From Flavobacteriales bacterium (GTDB lineage Bacteria > Bacteroidota > Bacteroidia > Flavobacteriales_F > PHOS-HE28): DNA of 64,000 nucleotides. The notes below the pieces were generated by a model. It worked only from the letters and a program-made list of their open reading frames with translations, was not told where the DNA came from and made no database searches. This document shows, piece by piece, positions 45,012 through 55,502 of this stretch. The stretch's first letter is position 1; every line of letters begins with the position of its first letter. The DNA lies in the NCBI GenBank assembly GCA_016715895.1, contig JADJXH010000003.1, positions 1,722,501 to 1,786,500 of the forward strand, in the 5' to 3' direction. The translations under genes were made by a program, and so were the position numbers.

Positions 45012-45743
45012 ATGGATCCGCGCAAGTCGCTGCCGATCAACGGAGGCCTGTACCTGGCGGCCCTGGTGGGCACGCTCTTCGCACAGGCGCGGGGCTGGCA
45101 CACGCTCGAATACGTGTGCAAGCCGCTCCTGCTCATCGTCCTGTCCAGCTGGTTCTTCTTCAACAGCCGGCGCGTGGGCGACCGGTTCACGCTGCTGGTG
45201 CAGGCCGGGCTCTTCTTCTCGTTGGTGGGCGACGTCGCCCTGATGTTCCAGCACCTGGACGAGTTCAACTTCCTCATCGGGCTGGCGGCCTTCCTGATGG
45301 CGCAGATCTGCTACGCGGTGGCCTTCCTGCACAACGCAGTGGAGGTGGACGGCGCGGAAGGGATATGGGTGTCCGTGCTGATCATGGTGCTGCTTCTGAG
45401 CTACGGCTTCTTCTTCGCCTACGACCTGATGCCTTACCTGGACGAGGCGCTGGTGCTTCCCGTGGTGGCCTACGCCATCGCGATCTCGCTGATGGGGGTG
45501 GCCGCGGGCTTCCGCTTCCGCCGCACCTTTCCGCGCAGCTTCTGGATGGTCTTCGTCGGCGCCGTGCTCTTCGTCGCCTCGGACAGCCTTCTGGCCCGCA
45601 ACCGGTTCGCACGGCCGGTGCCCATGGGCGACGTGTTGATCATGGTCACTTACGCCGGGGCGCAATTCCTCATCGCGGCCGGCTGCCTGGTGCACGTGCT
45701 CGATCCCGAGGAACGGCGGCGACGCCACGCCCTGCGCACCTGA
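45012..45743 (+). CDS. YhhN family (TMEM86-like) membrane protein
   Basis: A 243-residue protein with about eight membrane segments and the YhhN motifs VGDVALMF and FVASDSLLARNRF. Animal relatives (TMEM86) are lysoplasmalogenases that cleave vinyl-ether lysolipids; that activity here is inferred from family only. A TATCTTGG box (44995-45002) is 9 nt before the ATG. The stop region forms a palindrome with the convergent recG stop (TGAGGCGCCTCA). Confidence 0.88.
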   Translation: MDPRKSLPINGGLYLAALVGTLFAQARGWHTLEYVCKPLLLIVLSSWFFFNSRRVGDRFTLLVQAGLFFSLVGDVALMFQHLDEFNFLIGLAAFLMAQICYAVAFLHNAVEVDGAEGIWVSVLIMVLLLSYGFFFAYDLMPYLDEALVLPVVAYAIAISLMGVAAGFRFRRTFPRSFWMVFVGAVLFVASDSLLARNRFARPVPMGDVLIMVTYAGAQFLIAAGCLVHVLDPEERRRRHALRT

Positions 45744-45749
45744 GGCGCC

Positions 45750-47852
<2,103 letters not shown>

Positions 47853-47886
47853 CACGACGGGCCAAGTTAACGGCACACCTCCGGGT

Positions 47887-47894
47887 TACCTTCG
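47887..47894 (+). promoter_or_regulatory. -7 promoter box 4 nt before the CHAD gene
   Basis: TACCTTCG, ending 4 nt before ATG 47899. Confidence 0.45.
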
Positions 47895-47898
47895 AGGG

Positions 47899-48834
47899 AT
47901 GGCAGCCCGGCGCGCGTCCTCCCTGCCGCTCCGGATGGAGCGTGCGGTGACGGCCCTTGAACGGGCGATGGCCGCTGTGGGCGCAGGCCCTGGGCCCGGG
48001 GAGGTGCACGCCTTGCGCGTGGCGCTCAAGCGCGTCCGATCGCTGATCCGCCTGGCGCGGCGCACACCCGGATGCCGGACACGGAAGCGCCTTCGTCGCC
48101 GCCTGGACCGGCTCTTCAAGGTGGCCGGCCGCGTCCGCGACCGGCAGGTGCTGCTGGAGCTGCTCGCGACCGAAGCGCCGACCGGCGGCACCGCCGCCCG
48201 GGCCCGAAAACGGTTGGCGGACGGCGCCCCGCAGGCGGATGAGCGATTGCTCCGCACCGTGCAACGGCAGGGCCATTTGGTCGATGAGCTGCGTAAGGCA
48301 CTTGTCCCCGGGCTTGGCCGTTTGAGCCCGGCCGCATGGCGCCAGGCGCTCAGCAAGGCCATCAACGACGACCTGTGCGACGCTGCGGAACACCTCCATC
48401 GCGATGAAGCGGCCGATGCGTTGCACACCGTGCGGAAGCGCATCAAGCATGCAGTGCACGCGCTGGACCTGTGGCCGGACCGGCCGCTCCCACGCGCGCT
48501 GGCTTCACTCCGGCGCAGGTGCCGGAGCGCCCAGCAGCTGCTCGGCACCCGCCAGGACCTGGTGCTGCTCCGCGAACTGCTCGGCGGCCGGGCGAAGGAT
48601 CGGAACACCGATGCGGTGCTCGCCGAGCGCATGGCCGCCCGCCTTCAGTGGATGGACCGCCGTGTGCGGATCGAGCTGAACGCCCTGTTGCCGGAAGGCG
48701 CGGATCACTTCGTCCCGAGCACGAGGTCCTCGTCAGCCTTCAGGCCGAAACGGAAGACCGCATCCGCCGGCAGGGTGGCCGCAGGCCGCTCCACCGTGAC
48801 GGTGAAGCCTGCTTCACGCAGACGATCGATGTAA
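47899..48834 (+). CDS. CHAD domain protein
   Basis: A 311-residue basic, helical protein of the CHAD family, which binds polyphosphate through conserved His and Arg/Lys. Both CHAD repeats are visible (VHALRVALKRVRSLIRLAR near 30 and LHTVRKRIKHAVHAL near 175). The natural CHAD region ends near residue 272. The last ~38 residues (Ser/Arg/Lys-rich) lie antisense to the end of the methyltransferase gene and look like read-through into non-coding frame, as if the original stop were lost. ATG 47935 is an alternative start if a leader is needed. Confidence 0.82.
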   Translation: MAARRASSLPLRMERAVTALERAMAAVGAGPGPGEVHALRVALKRVRSLIRLARRTPGCRTRKRLRRRLDRLFKVAGRVRDRQVLLELLATEAPTGGTAARARKRLADGAPQADERLLRTVQRQGHLVDELRKALVPGLGRLSPAAWRQALSKAINDDLCDAAEHLHRDEAADALHTVRKRIKHAVHALDLWPDRPLPRALASLRRRCRSAQQLLGTRQDLVLLRELLGGRAKDRNTDAVLAERMAARLQWMDRRVRIELNALLPEGADHFVPSTRSSSAFRPKRKTASAGRVAAGRSTVTVKPASRRRSM

Positions 48835-49421
48835 TCGCGCCCGTAGAGGCGCACGTGGTCCCGCTGCCCGAAGCGCCGCTGGCGCTCGTCCGGGTCGATC
48901 ACCGCAGGGTCCTCGTCGGTGACGGGCCCGTCGCTCATGGGCACGAGCAGGATGGCCACGCCACCGGGCCTCAGCACGCGGCAGAGCTCGCGCATCGCCC
49001 TGCGGTCATCCGGTACATGCTCCAGCACATGTGAGCAGATCACCAGATCGAAGTGGTCCGCCGGGTACGGCAGGCTGGTCACGTCCAGGTCCACGGTACC
49101 CGGCGGGTAGGTGTAGCCCGGCTCCTTCTTGTCCCCGGCGACGTATGTGATCCCAGGTGTCGCCTGGATCCGCTCGCGCAGGCTGCGGTCGGGCGCCACG
49201 TGCAACACCCGCTGTCCGGCTCTGGGAAGACCGCGCTGCTTCAGGGCGAGGGCCATCATGCGCGTGCGTTCCAGCGACCCGCAGAACGGGCAGAGCGCGT
49301 GCGGCCTTGGCGGCGTACCGCTGGGCAGATAGGCCACGGCACCGCGTTCGCACAAGGGGCAGCGAACCACATCACCGCTCAGGGCCCGCTCCCGCAACCA
49401 CCGTTTGAGGCTGTTCAGCAC
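48705..49421 (-). CDS. Class I SAM-dependent methyltransferase with N-terminal Cys motif
   Basis: A 238-residue methyltransferase. Residues 20-60 contain CPLC and CPFC pairs, like a zinc ribbon. The SAM domain follows with VLHVAPDRSLRERI, VDLDVTSLPYPADHFDLVICSHVLEHV, and RELCRVLRPGG. The arrangement matches uncharacterised glycan- or surface-associated methyltransferases. GTG 49421 is the likely start: TAACTTGC (49434-49427) sits 5 nt upstream, and codons further upstream are out of character. Its 3' end overlaps the convergent CHAD gene by 130 bp. Confidence 0.85.
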   Translation of the reverse strand: MLNSLKRWLRERALSGDVVRCPLCERGAVAYLPSGTPPRPHALCPFCGSLERTRMMALALKQRGLPRAGQRVLHVAPDRSLRERIQATPGITYVAGDKKEPGYTYPPGTVDLDVTSLPYPADHFDLVICSHVLEHVPDDRRAMRELCRVLRPGGVAILLVPMSDGPVTDEDPAVIDPDERQRRFGQRDHVRLYGRDYIDRLREAGFTVTVERPAATLPADAVFRFGLKADEDLVLGTK

Positions 49422-49844
49422 GAGCGGCAAGTTAGCCGCACGCCCCGGGTCACTGCACCGACCAGCTCGTGAGCTTCTTCCGGAAGCCGCCACCACTGGC
49501 GAGGTACTTCGTCCCGTCCTGCACCAGACCGATCCCGTCGGCCCGGTGGGTGCGGAGCACGCGGTTGGGCAGGCCGGGGAACACCGCCTCGCCCTCCTCC
49601 ACGGCCGTGGTGAAGGTGCCCGCTGGTACCACCACCGGTACAGGCGCATCAGCCATGCCCCAGGTCAACATGCCCGAAGGGGGATCACGCCGGCGAACAG
49701 GCGCAGCAGGGCGCTTACCGGGATCAGGGTGAAGGACGCGAGCCAGTAGGCGAACACGAGGCCACCGAACCAGATGCCGACCGCGTGGTCCGATGGATCG
49801 CCGAACGGAACGCGGATGGGAACGAAGCAGCGATGGTGGGCCGA
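49422..49844 (-). other. Decayed coding region
   Basis: No intact gene is visible in these 423 bp. Besides the fragment at 49450-49671, the minus strand from about 49840 to 49680 can be read in another frame as a membrane-like peptide (GIWFGGLVFAYWLASF, then LIPVSALLRLFAG) bounded by stops and lacking an ATG. The frames do not join, so this looks like remains of one or two genes. Confidence 0.4.
49450..49671 (-). pseudogene. Fragment of a hypothetical protein (C-terminal end)
   Basis: 73 codons from ATG 49671. The peptide VVVPAGTFTTAVEEG, then GIGLVQDGTKYLASGGG, resembles the C-terminal end of periplasmic or lipoprotein-type proteins of Bacteroidota in which a PAGTF strand and a GVGLVK strand are conserved. 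The N-terminal part that should precede it is not readable. A short intact protein is possible but less likely. Confidence 0.4.
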
Positions 49845-50510
49845 TCACTGCGTGATCACCGGGCCGTGCAGAGCGCCGTTGGTGACCTGCTTGCTGTTAC
49901 CGGCACCGTCGTATAGCCTGCAGTTGAAGGTCACCTTGAAGGTGAATCGGGGGCCAAAGGGATCACCGGTGGAAGTGCGCTCGTTGATGCTGAAGCTACT
50001 TCCGGTCTGATCCGCTGTACCACGGTCTGTGGACCACTTCACCCCCAGCGGGTCCGTCCATTCCACGCGCACACCGTCAACGACCTCGTATGCCAGGGTC
50101 GATTGGTTCCACAAGAAGGCACCATAGGACCGTGACCCCAGCGCGACCATGGTGTTCACGCTGTCCACCGAAGGTGTACTGCTCAGGCCATAGAAGGTCT
50201 TGATCAAGCCCACTTTCCAACGGTCGTTCACATCCACGGAATCGGACACAATGGACTCTTGGTAGCTCGTGCAGACCGTGAGACCCATGTTGGAATTACC
50301 CATCGCGCCCGGGACGAAAATGTCCGTCGAGGTGGTTTTCAGTACCGGAATGCCATCCAACTCAAGGCTCAGCGCATACGAGGAACTGGCTCCACCACCG
50401 TCCGGTACCGGGGTGGTGGTCTCATCCTCCTTCTTACAACCGGCCGAGATCACAAGGATCATGACCAGCGCATTGCGCAGGTCATTCAGCAGGGAGGTTC
50501 CAGCCTTCAT
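49845..50510 (-). CDS. Putative lipoprotein of unknown function
   Basis: A 221-residue protein with a lipoprotein signal (LVMILVISAGC, Cys at about 25, then KKEDE). A beta-rich domain follows with strands such as YALSLELDGIPVL and FGPRFTFKVTFNCRLYDG. No family is recognised; several Bacteroidota lipoproteins of similar size share this general form. Base composition is lower in GC than its neighbours (for example AATTACC and GTTTTC stretches), hinting at a different history. It follows pdhC on the same strand with 19 bp between. Confidence 0.7.
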   Translation of the reverse strand: MKAGTSLLNDLRNALVMILVISAGCKKEDETTTPVPDGGGASSSYALSLELDGIPVLKTTSTDIFVPGAMGNSNMGLTVCTSYQESIVSDSVDVNDRWKVGLIKTFYGLSSTPSVDSVNTMVALGSRSYGAFLWNQSTLAYEVVDGVRVEWTDPLGVKWSTDRGTADQTGSSFSINERTSTGDPFGPRFTFKVTFNCRLYDGAGNSKQVTNGALHGPVITQ

Positions 50511-50529
50511 ACTTCGGAGGTGGACGTAT

Positions 50530-51810
50530 TCAGATCGCCCCCATCCCCAGCAGCAACGCCGGCTCTTCCATCAGCCCCTTGAAGGTGTTGAGGAAGGCGG
50601 CTCCGGTGGCGCCGTCCACCACGCGGTGGTCGCAGCTCAGCGTCACCTTCATGGTGTGGCCGGGCACGATGGCGCCGTGGCGTACCACGGGCTTCTCCAC
50701 GATGCCGCCCACGGCCAGGATGCACGCGTCGGGCGGGTTGATGATGGCGGTGAACTCCTCGATGCCGAACATGCCGAGGTTGGAGATGGTGAAGGTGTTG
50801 CCCTCCCAATCCGCAGGTTGCAGCTTCTTCTCCTTCGCCTTCTTCGCCATGTCGCGCACCTCGGCACCGATGGTGCGCAGGGGCTTGCCATCGGCGAAGC
50901 GCACCACGGGCACCAGCAGGCCCTCCTCCACCGCCACGGCCACACCGATGTGCACGTGCTCGTTGTAGCGGATGCGATCGCCGAGCCAGCTGCTGTTCAC
51001 CTTGGGGTGCTGCTTCAGGGCCACGGCGACGGCCTTGATCACCAGGTCGTTGAAGCTGATCTTGTCGGGCGCGATGCTCGCGTTGATCGCCTCGCGGACC
51101 TGCATGGCGCGGTCCATGGGGATCTCCAGCGTGAGGTAGAAGTGCGGTGCGCTGAACTTGCTCTCGGCCAGGCGACGCGCGATGGTCTTGCGCATCTGGC
51201 TCACGGCCACCTCGGTGAACGATTCGACCTGCGGTGCGGCATAGGCCATGCCACCGCCCGAGTACCCCTCGATGTCGCGCTTGGTCACGCGGCCCTCGGG
51301 ACCACTGCCCTTCACCCGGCCGATGTCGATGCCCTTCTCCTGGGCCAGACGTTTGGCGAGCGGGCTCGCTGCTTTGCGTCCACTGCCGTTCGCTGAAGTG
51401 GAAGGAGCAGGCTTGGGGGCGGCGGGAGCAGGGGAAGCAGGAGCAGGGGAAGCAGCAGCAGGGGCAGCAGCAGGGGCAGGGGCAGGGGCAGCGGTCTTTG
51501 CCTCCTGCACCTGCGCCTGCTCCTTCGGAGCGCTACTTGCAGATTCAGCGAGCAGCTTGCTGATGTCCTCCCCTTCCTTGCCGAACACGGCCAGCAGGCT
51601 GTCCACCTCGGCGGTCTTGCCCTCCGGCACGCCGATGTGCAGCAGCACACCGTCATGGAAGCTCTCGAACTCCATGGTGGCCTTGTCCGTCTCGATCTCG
51701 GCGAGGATGTCCCCGCTCTTCACCTTGTCACCCACCTTCTTGTGCCACTTCGCCACCACGCCCTCGGTCATGGTGTCGCTCAGCTTCGGCATGCGTACGA
51801 TCTCAGCCAT
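50530..51810 (-). CDS. pdhC: Pyruvate dehydrogenase E2 (dihydrolipoamide acetyltransferase)
   Basis: A 426-residue E2 that passes the acetyl group from lipoamide to CoA. It has one lipoyl domain at 1-80 (lipoyl Lys in DKATMEFES) and an Ala/Pro/Ser-rich linker at about 95-150. A peripheral subunit-binding domain follows near 155-190 (SPLAKRLAQEKGIDI), then the catalytic domain ending in the SCDHRVVDGA active-site block. Start ATG 51810 (MAEIVRMPKLSDTM). It lies 115 bp downstream of pdhA, with which it forms the complex. No E1 beta gene is separate in this window, although the adjacent E1 is of the alpha type. Confidence 0.96.
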   Translation of the reverse strand: MAEIVRMPKLSDTMTEGVVAKWHKKVGDKVKSGDILAEIETDKATMEFESFHDGVLLHIGVPEGKTAEVDSLLAVFGKEGEDISKLLAESASSAPKEQAQVQEAKTAAPAPAPAAAPAAASPAPASPAPAAPKPAPSTSANGSGRKAASPLAKRLAQEKGIDIGRVKGSGPEGRVTKRDIEGYSGGGMAYAAPQVESFTEVAVSQMRKTIARRLAESKFSAPHFYLTLEIPMDRAMQVREAINASIAPDKISFNDLVIKAVAVALKQHPKVNSSWLGDRIRYNEHVHIGVAVAVEEGLLVPVVRFADGKPLRTIGAEVRDMAKKAKEKKLQPADWEGNTFTISNLGMFGIEEFTAIINPPDACILAVGGIVEKPVVRHGAIVPGHTMKVTLSCDHRVVDGATGAAFLNTFKGLMEEPALLLGMGAI

Positions 51811-51925
51811 AGTGTCTTGGTGATTAACCGCCACGGCGCAACGCGAAGTCCATGGTGATCGATGATACCCGCTGTTCACTGGCGCGGCGCATTCGTAGCG
51901 TTCGTTGCGTCGTTGCGGTCGGATC

Positions 51926-52963
51926 TCAGTCCTTGATGAACGGATAATCCGGGGTCTTGTACACGTCCTCCCACAGCTCCTTCGCCTCGGGCAGCGGGCT
52001 CTCCTCGGCGAACTTCACGGCCTCCTCCACCTCCTTCTTGATCGCCTCGTCCAGCGCTTCCAGTTCGGCCTCGGTGGACCACTTGTTGGAAAGGAGCTTG
52101 GCGCGCACGTCCTCGATGGGGTCCTGCTGCTTGTAGGCCTCCACCTCCTCCTTGCTGCGGTACTTCTGCGGGTCGCTCATGCTGTGGCCGCGGTACCGGT
52201 AGGTGTTGATCTCCAGCAGGTAGGGTCCGTGGCCCGCGCGGCAATGGGCGCAAGCCTTGGCGATGGCGGCGTGCACGGCCTCGCACTTCATGCCGTCCAC
52301 CGGCTCGCCGGGCATGTCGTAGCTCTCGCCCAGGCGGTGCAGCTCGTGCACATTGCTGGTGCGCTCCACGCTGGTGCCCATGGCGTACTGGTTGTTCTCG
52401 ATGATGAACACGACCGGAAGCTTCCAGGTCATGGCCATGTTGAAGGTCTCGTGCAGCATGCCCTGCCGCACGGCGCCATCGCCCATCATGCACAGGGTCA
52501 CCTGGTCGCCACCGCGGTACTTGTCGGCGAAGGCGATGCCGGCGCCCAAGCCGATCTGCCCGCCCACGATGCCATGGCCGCCGAAGAGGTTGCGCCCCTT
52601 GTCGAAGAAGTGCATGCTGCCGCCCTTGCCCTTGCTGGTGCCGGTGGTCCTGCCATAGAGCTCGGCCATCACGCGGTGGGGCGTTTCCCCCAGCACAAGC
52701 GGATGGCAGTGGTCGCGGTAGCCGGTGATGATGCGGTCGTCAGTGCCCATGGCGGTGACCATGCCCGCGAGGATGGCCTCCTGGCCGATGTAGAGGTGGC
52801 AAAAGCCGCCGAACTTCTGCATGGTGTAGAGCTGCCCGCACTTCTCCTCGAAGCGCCGCATCAGCAGCATGTCCTTGAACCAGCGCTGGTAGGTCTCCTT
52901 GCCGTGGCCACCGTCGGCCGGGCGGGCGTTCTTCTTGGCGGGTGGGGCGGTCTTGGTGGGCAT
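51926..52963 (-). CDS. pdhA: Pyruvate dehydrogenase E1 component subunit alpha
   Basis: A 345-residue thiamine-diphosphate enzyme subunit that decarboxylates pyruvate. TPP-binding motif: MGDGAVRQGMLHETFNMA, then VFIIENNQYAMGTS. The phosphorylation-loop-like RYRGHSMSDP region is present. The first ~22 residues are a Lys/Pro/Ala-rich extension typical of Bacteroidota PdhA. The gene order cdd-pdhA-pdhC beyond porV is known in Flavobacteriales. A perfect TATCTTTG box lies 27 nt upstream. Confidence 0.96.
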   Translation of the reverse strand: MPTKTAPPAKKNARPADGGHGKETYQRWFKDMLLMRRFEEKCGQLYTMQKFGGFCHLYIGQEAILAGMVTAMGTDDRIITGYRDHCHPLVLGETPHRVMAELYGRTTGTSKGKGGSMHFFDKGRNLFGGHGIVGGQIGLGAGIAFADKYRGGDQVTLCMMGDGAVRQGMLHETFNMAMTWKLPVVFIIENNQYAMGTSVERTSNVHELHRLGESYDMPGEPVDGMKCEAVHAAIAKACAHCRAGHGPYLLEINTYRYRGHSMSDPQKYRSKEEVEAYKQQDPIEDVRAKLLSNKWSTEAELEALDEAIKKEVEEAVKFAEESPLPEAKELWEDVYKTPDYPFIKD

Positions 52964-52990
52964 GGCGGTGTCGCCCTACGGGCGGGTGCC

Positions 52991-52998
52991 AAAGATAG
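52991..52998 (-). promoter_or_regulatory. -7 promoter box of pdhA
   Basis: TATCTTTG on the minus strand, exact TAnnTTTG, 27 nt upstream of the pdhA ATG. Confidence 0.6.
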
Positions 52999-53016
52999 CC
53001 CCCGCCCCGATGCCCG

Positions 53017-53502
53017 TCAGCGCTTCAGGAAGCTGCTATCGAAGGAGAGCGGCAGCAGGCTTTCAGCGCTGAAGGTCTCCAGCACGGGGCCGCGCACGAT
53101 GCCCATCAGCAGCCGCAGGGGTGAACCCTGGCGGTGCTCCTGCTCCAGCAGGGCCTGGCGGCAGATGCCGCAGGGCGTCACCGGGTCGCGGCCCTTCACC
53201 TGCGGCACCACGATGGCCATGCACTCCACGGTGCCTTTGGGCAGCACGCTCATGGCGGCATGCAGGGCCGCACGTTCCGCGCAGATGCCCGCCGGGAAGC
53301 TGGCGTTCTCCTGGTTGCTGCCGGGTACGATCTCGCCGCTCTCCAGCCGCAGCGCCGCGCCCACCTTGAAGCGGGAGTACCGCGCGTAGGCGTTGGCCGC
53401 GGCGCGCTGGGCGAGCTTCAACAGCTCCTGGTCCTCCTTGGGCAGGGCGCTCCACGCGGCGTGGTGCATGTACACGGTGGTCACCTTGCGCGTGCTGGAC
53501 AT
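53017..53502 (-). CDS. cdd: Cytidine deaminase
   Basis: A 161-residue zinc enzyme converting cytidine or deoxycytidine to uridine forms. It shows the substrate strand YSRFKVGAAL, the catalytic CAERAAL (Cys and Glu), and PCGICRQALLE with the other two Cys ligands. Tetrameric-type length. Its TACCTTCG box (53528-53521) is 18 nt upstream, in a 90-bp region shared with the divergent VTC gene. Confidence 0.95.
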   Translation of the reverse strand: MSSTRKVTTVYMHHAAWSALPKEDQELLKLAQRAAANAYARYSRFKVGAALRLESGEIVPGSNQENASFPAGICAERAALHAAMSVLPKGTVECMAIVVPQVKGRDPVTPCGICRQALLEQEHRQGSPLRLLMGIVRGPVLETFSAESLLPLSFDSSFLKR

Positions 53503-53520
53503 GGGCCGGGGAAAGGTGGC

Positions 53521-53528
53521 CGAAGGTA
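53521..53528 (-). promoter_or_regulatory. -7 promoter box of cdd
   Basis: TACCTTCG on the minus strand, 18 nt upstream of the ATG at 53502. Confidence 0.5.
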
Positions 53529-53573
53529 GGGCCCCGGACCGCTCGGCACACCCCTTCCACCCGCACCGATCCC

Positions 53574-53581
53574 TAGCTTTG
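53574..53581 (+). promoter_or_regulatory. -7 promoter box of the VTC gene
   Basis: TAGCTTTG, exact TAnnTTTG, 11 nt upstream of ATG 53593. Confidence 0.55.
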
Positions 53582-53592
53582 GCGCCCCCGCG

Positions 53593-54354
53593 ATGACGAC
53601 GCTGCCTGCACTGCTCGAACGCTTCGCGCCCATCACCCTCGCGGAGATGGACGGTGTGAAGCTGCAGGACCGCATGGACACCAAGTACGTGTTCGGTCGT
53701 GCCGTGCTGCCGGCCGTGCTAGAGGACATGCGGCCGCACTACCGCCTGCTGGAGGTGGACGGTGTGCGGGGCGGCCACTACCGTTCGCTGTACTTCGACA
53801 CGCCGGGCCTGCGGGACTACCACGACCACCACAACGGACGCACGCTGCGCCGCAAGGTGCGCTTCCGGGAGTACGTGGGAAGCGGGCTCTGCTTCCTGGA
53901 GGTGAAGCGCAAGACCGGGGCGGGCCGCACGGACAAGCGCCGGCTGAAGGTGGAGGCCATCCCCGGCACGCTGGCAGGCGACCAGGCCGCCTTCGTGGCC
54001 CATGCCTCACGCAGCACGGAAGCCCTCGTACCGGTGCTGTGGAACCGCTTCGTGCGGCTCACCTTCGTGCACCGCGAGCGCGCCGAGCGCCTCACCATCG
54101 ACCTGGGCCTGCGCTTCAGCCTGTTCCATGATCCATCGCACGAGGTCGATCTGGACGGCATCGTGGTGGCCGAACTGAAGCAGGGCCGGGCCGATCGCGG
54201 TTCGCACTTCGCCCGCGCCATGCGGGCGCGCGGCATCCGCCCCGCCGGCATGAGCAAGTACTGCATCGGGCTGCTTCAGCTGCTCCCCACCCTCAAGTAC
54301 AACCGGTTCAAGGAGGTGCTGCGCCACCTCGACCGCATCCAGCAGGCCGCCTGA
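53593..54354 (+). CDS. VTC domain polyphosphate polymerase-like protein
   Basis: A 253-residue protein with the VTC tunnel fold, homologous to the catalytic domain of yeast Vtc4 that makes polyphosphate from ATP. Conserved basic and acidic strands are visible: LQDRMDTKYVF, RRKVRFREY, CFLEVKRK, AELKQGR and GMSKYC. Bacterial members usually sit next to a DUF4956 membrane protein, as here 12 bp downstream. Polyphosphate synthesis is inferred from the family; no CotH partner is present. Confidence 0.88.
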   Translation: MTTLPALLERFAPITLAEMDGVKLQDRMDTKYVFGRAVLPAVLEDMRPHYRLLEVDGVRGGHYRSLYFDTPGLRDYHDHHNGRTLRRKVRFREYVGSGLCFLEVKRKTGAGRTDKRRLKVEAIPGTLAGDQAAFVAHASRSTEALVPVLWNRFVRLTFVHRERAERLTIDLGLRFSLFHDPSHEVDLDGIVVAELKQGRADRGSHFARAMRARGIRPAGMSKYCIGLLQLLPTLKYNRFKEVLRHLDRIQQAA

Positions 54355-54366
54355 CCCCCTTCCACC

Positions 54367-55026
54367 ATGATGACCATGAAGCTCTTCGGCATGCGCGTCT
54401 TCCACGAGGACATGTGGGAGCTGCTCTTCAAGTTCACGCTGGACGCGGCGGTGCTCTTCATCCTCATCCGCCTCATCTATTACCCCATCCATCGGAAGAA
54501 GGACTACCTGTTCACCTACTTCCTCTTCAACATCCTGATCTTCTTCCTGTGCGTCCTGCTGAACAACGTGAAGCTGAGCATCGGCTTCGCCTTCGGCCTC
54601 TTCGCCATCTTCGGCATCCTGCGCTACCGCACCGAGCAGATCAGCATCAAGGACATGACCTACCTGTTCGCGGTGATCAGCCTGGCGGTGATCAACGCGC
54701 TGGTGAGCAAGAAGATCAGCCTGGCCGAACTGCTGTTCACCGACGGCATGATCCTGCTGGTGACCTATGCCCTGGAGCACCTGTGGCTCACCCGGCACGA
54801 GGCCATGCGCCAGTTGATCTACGACCGGGTGGACCTCATCCGGCCCGGCCAGCGGGACGCCCTGCACACCGACCTGAAGCAGCGGCTGGGCATCACGGTG
54901 AGCCGGGTGGAGGTGGGGCGCATCGACCTGCTGCGCGACACGGCCCAGCTGCGTGTGTTCTACTACGACGATGAGCAGGCGCCCGGCTCGTTCACGGAAA
55001 TGGCGGCCGACGACGGGGACGACTAG
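54367..55026 (+). CDS. DUF4956 membrane protein
   Basis: A 219-residue protein with four membrane segments (for example [30 protein letters not shown]) and the DUF4956 signature [26 protein letters not shown] cytoplasmic C-terminal domain of ~80 residues follows. It is the standard neighbour of bacterial VTC proteins and may export or anchor the polymer (inference). Its TAG overlaps the TAG of the convergent ispF in a CTAG. Confidence 0.88.
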   Translation: MMTMKLFGMRVFHEDMWELLFKFTLDAAVLFILIRLIYYPIHRKKDYLFTYFLFNILIFFLCVLLNNVKLSIGFAFGLFAIFGILRYRTEQISIKDMTYLFAVISLAVINALVSKKISLAELLFTDGMILLVTYALEHLWLTRHEAMRQLIYDRVDLIRPGQRDALHTDLKQRLGITVSRVEVGRIDLLRDTAQLRVFYYDDEQAPGSFTEMAADDGDD

Positions 55027-55502
55027 TCGGCATGGATGAGCGCCACGGCGTAGGCGCACGCGCCCTCCTCGCGGCCCACGTACCCAAGCTTCTCGTTGGT
55101 GGTGGCCTTGATGCCCACGGCCTCCTCCTCCACCCCGAGGATGGGCGCGATCACACGCTTCATGGCCGGGATGTGCGGCTTGATCCGCGGACGCTCCATC
55201 ACCAGGCTGCAGTCCACGTTGCCCACGCGCCAGCCCTTTTCGCCGATCAGGCGCACCACCTCGCGGAGCAGCCCGGTGCTGTCGGCGCCCTTCCAGCGCG
55301 GGTCGGTGTCGGGGAAATGGTGGCCGATGTCGGGCAGGCCGGCGGCGCCCAACAGGGCATCGCAGAGGGCATGCAGCAGCACGTCGGCATCGCTGTGGCC
55401 CAGAAGGCCGGTGTGGTGGTCGATGCGCACGCCGCCCAACCACAGGGCCCGCCCTTCGGCCAGCCGGTGCACATCGTACCCGAAGCCGACCCGGAAGCGC
55501 AT
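55023..55502 (-). CDS. ispF: 2-C-methyl-D-erythritol 2,4-cyclodiphosphate synthase
   Basis: A 159-residue MEP-pathway enzyme that closes the cyclodiphosphate ring in isoprenoid synthesis. It shows GYDVHRL (metal Asp and His), [32 protein letters not shown], and [19 protein letters not shown] 55502 overlaps the porV stop (ATGA); a GTG one codon earlier is possible. Cotranslation with porV places an isoprenoid gene in the T9SS locus. Confidence 0.95.
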   Translation of the reverse strand: MRFRVGFGYDVHRLAEGRALWLGGVRIDHHTGLLGHSDADVLLHALCDALLGAAGLPDIGHHFPDTDPRWKGADSTGLLREVVRLIGEKGWRVGNVDCSLVMERPRIKPHIPAMKRVIAPILGVEEEAVGIKATTNEKLGYVGREEGACAYAVALIHAD

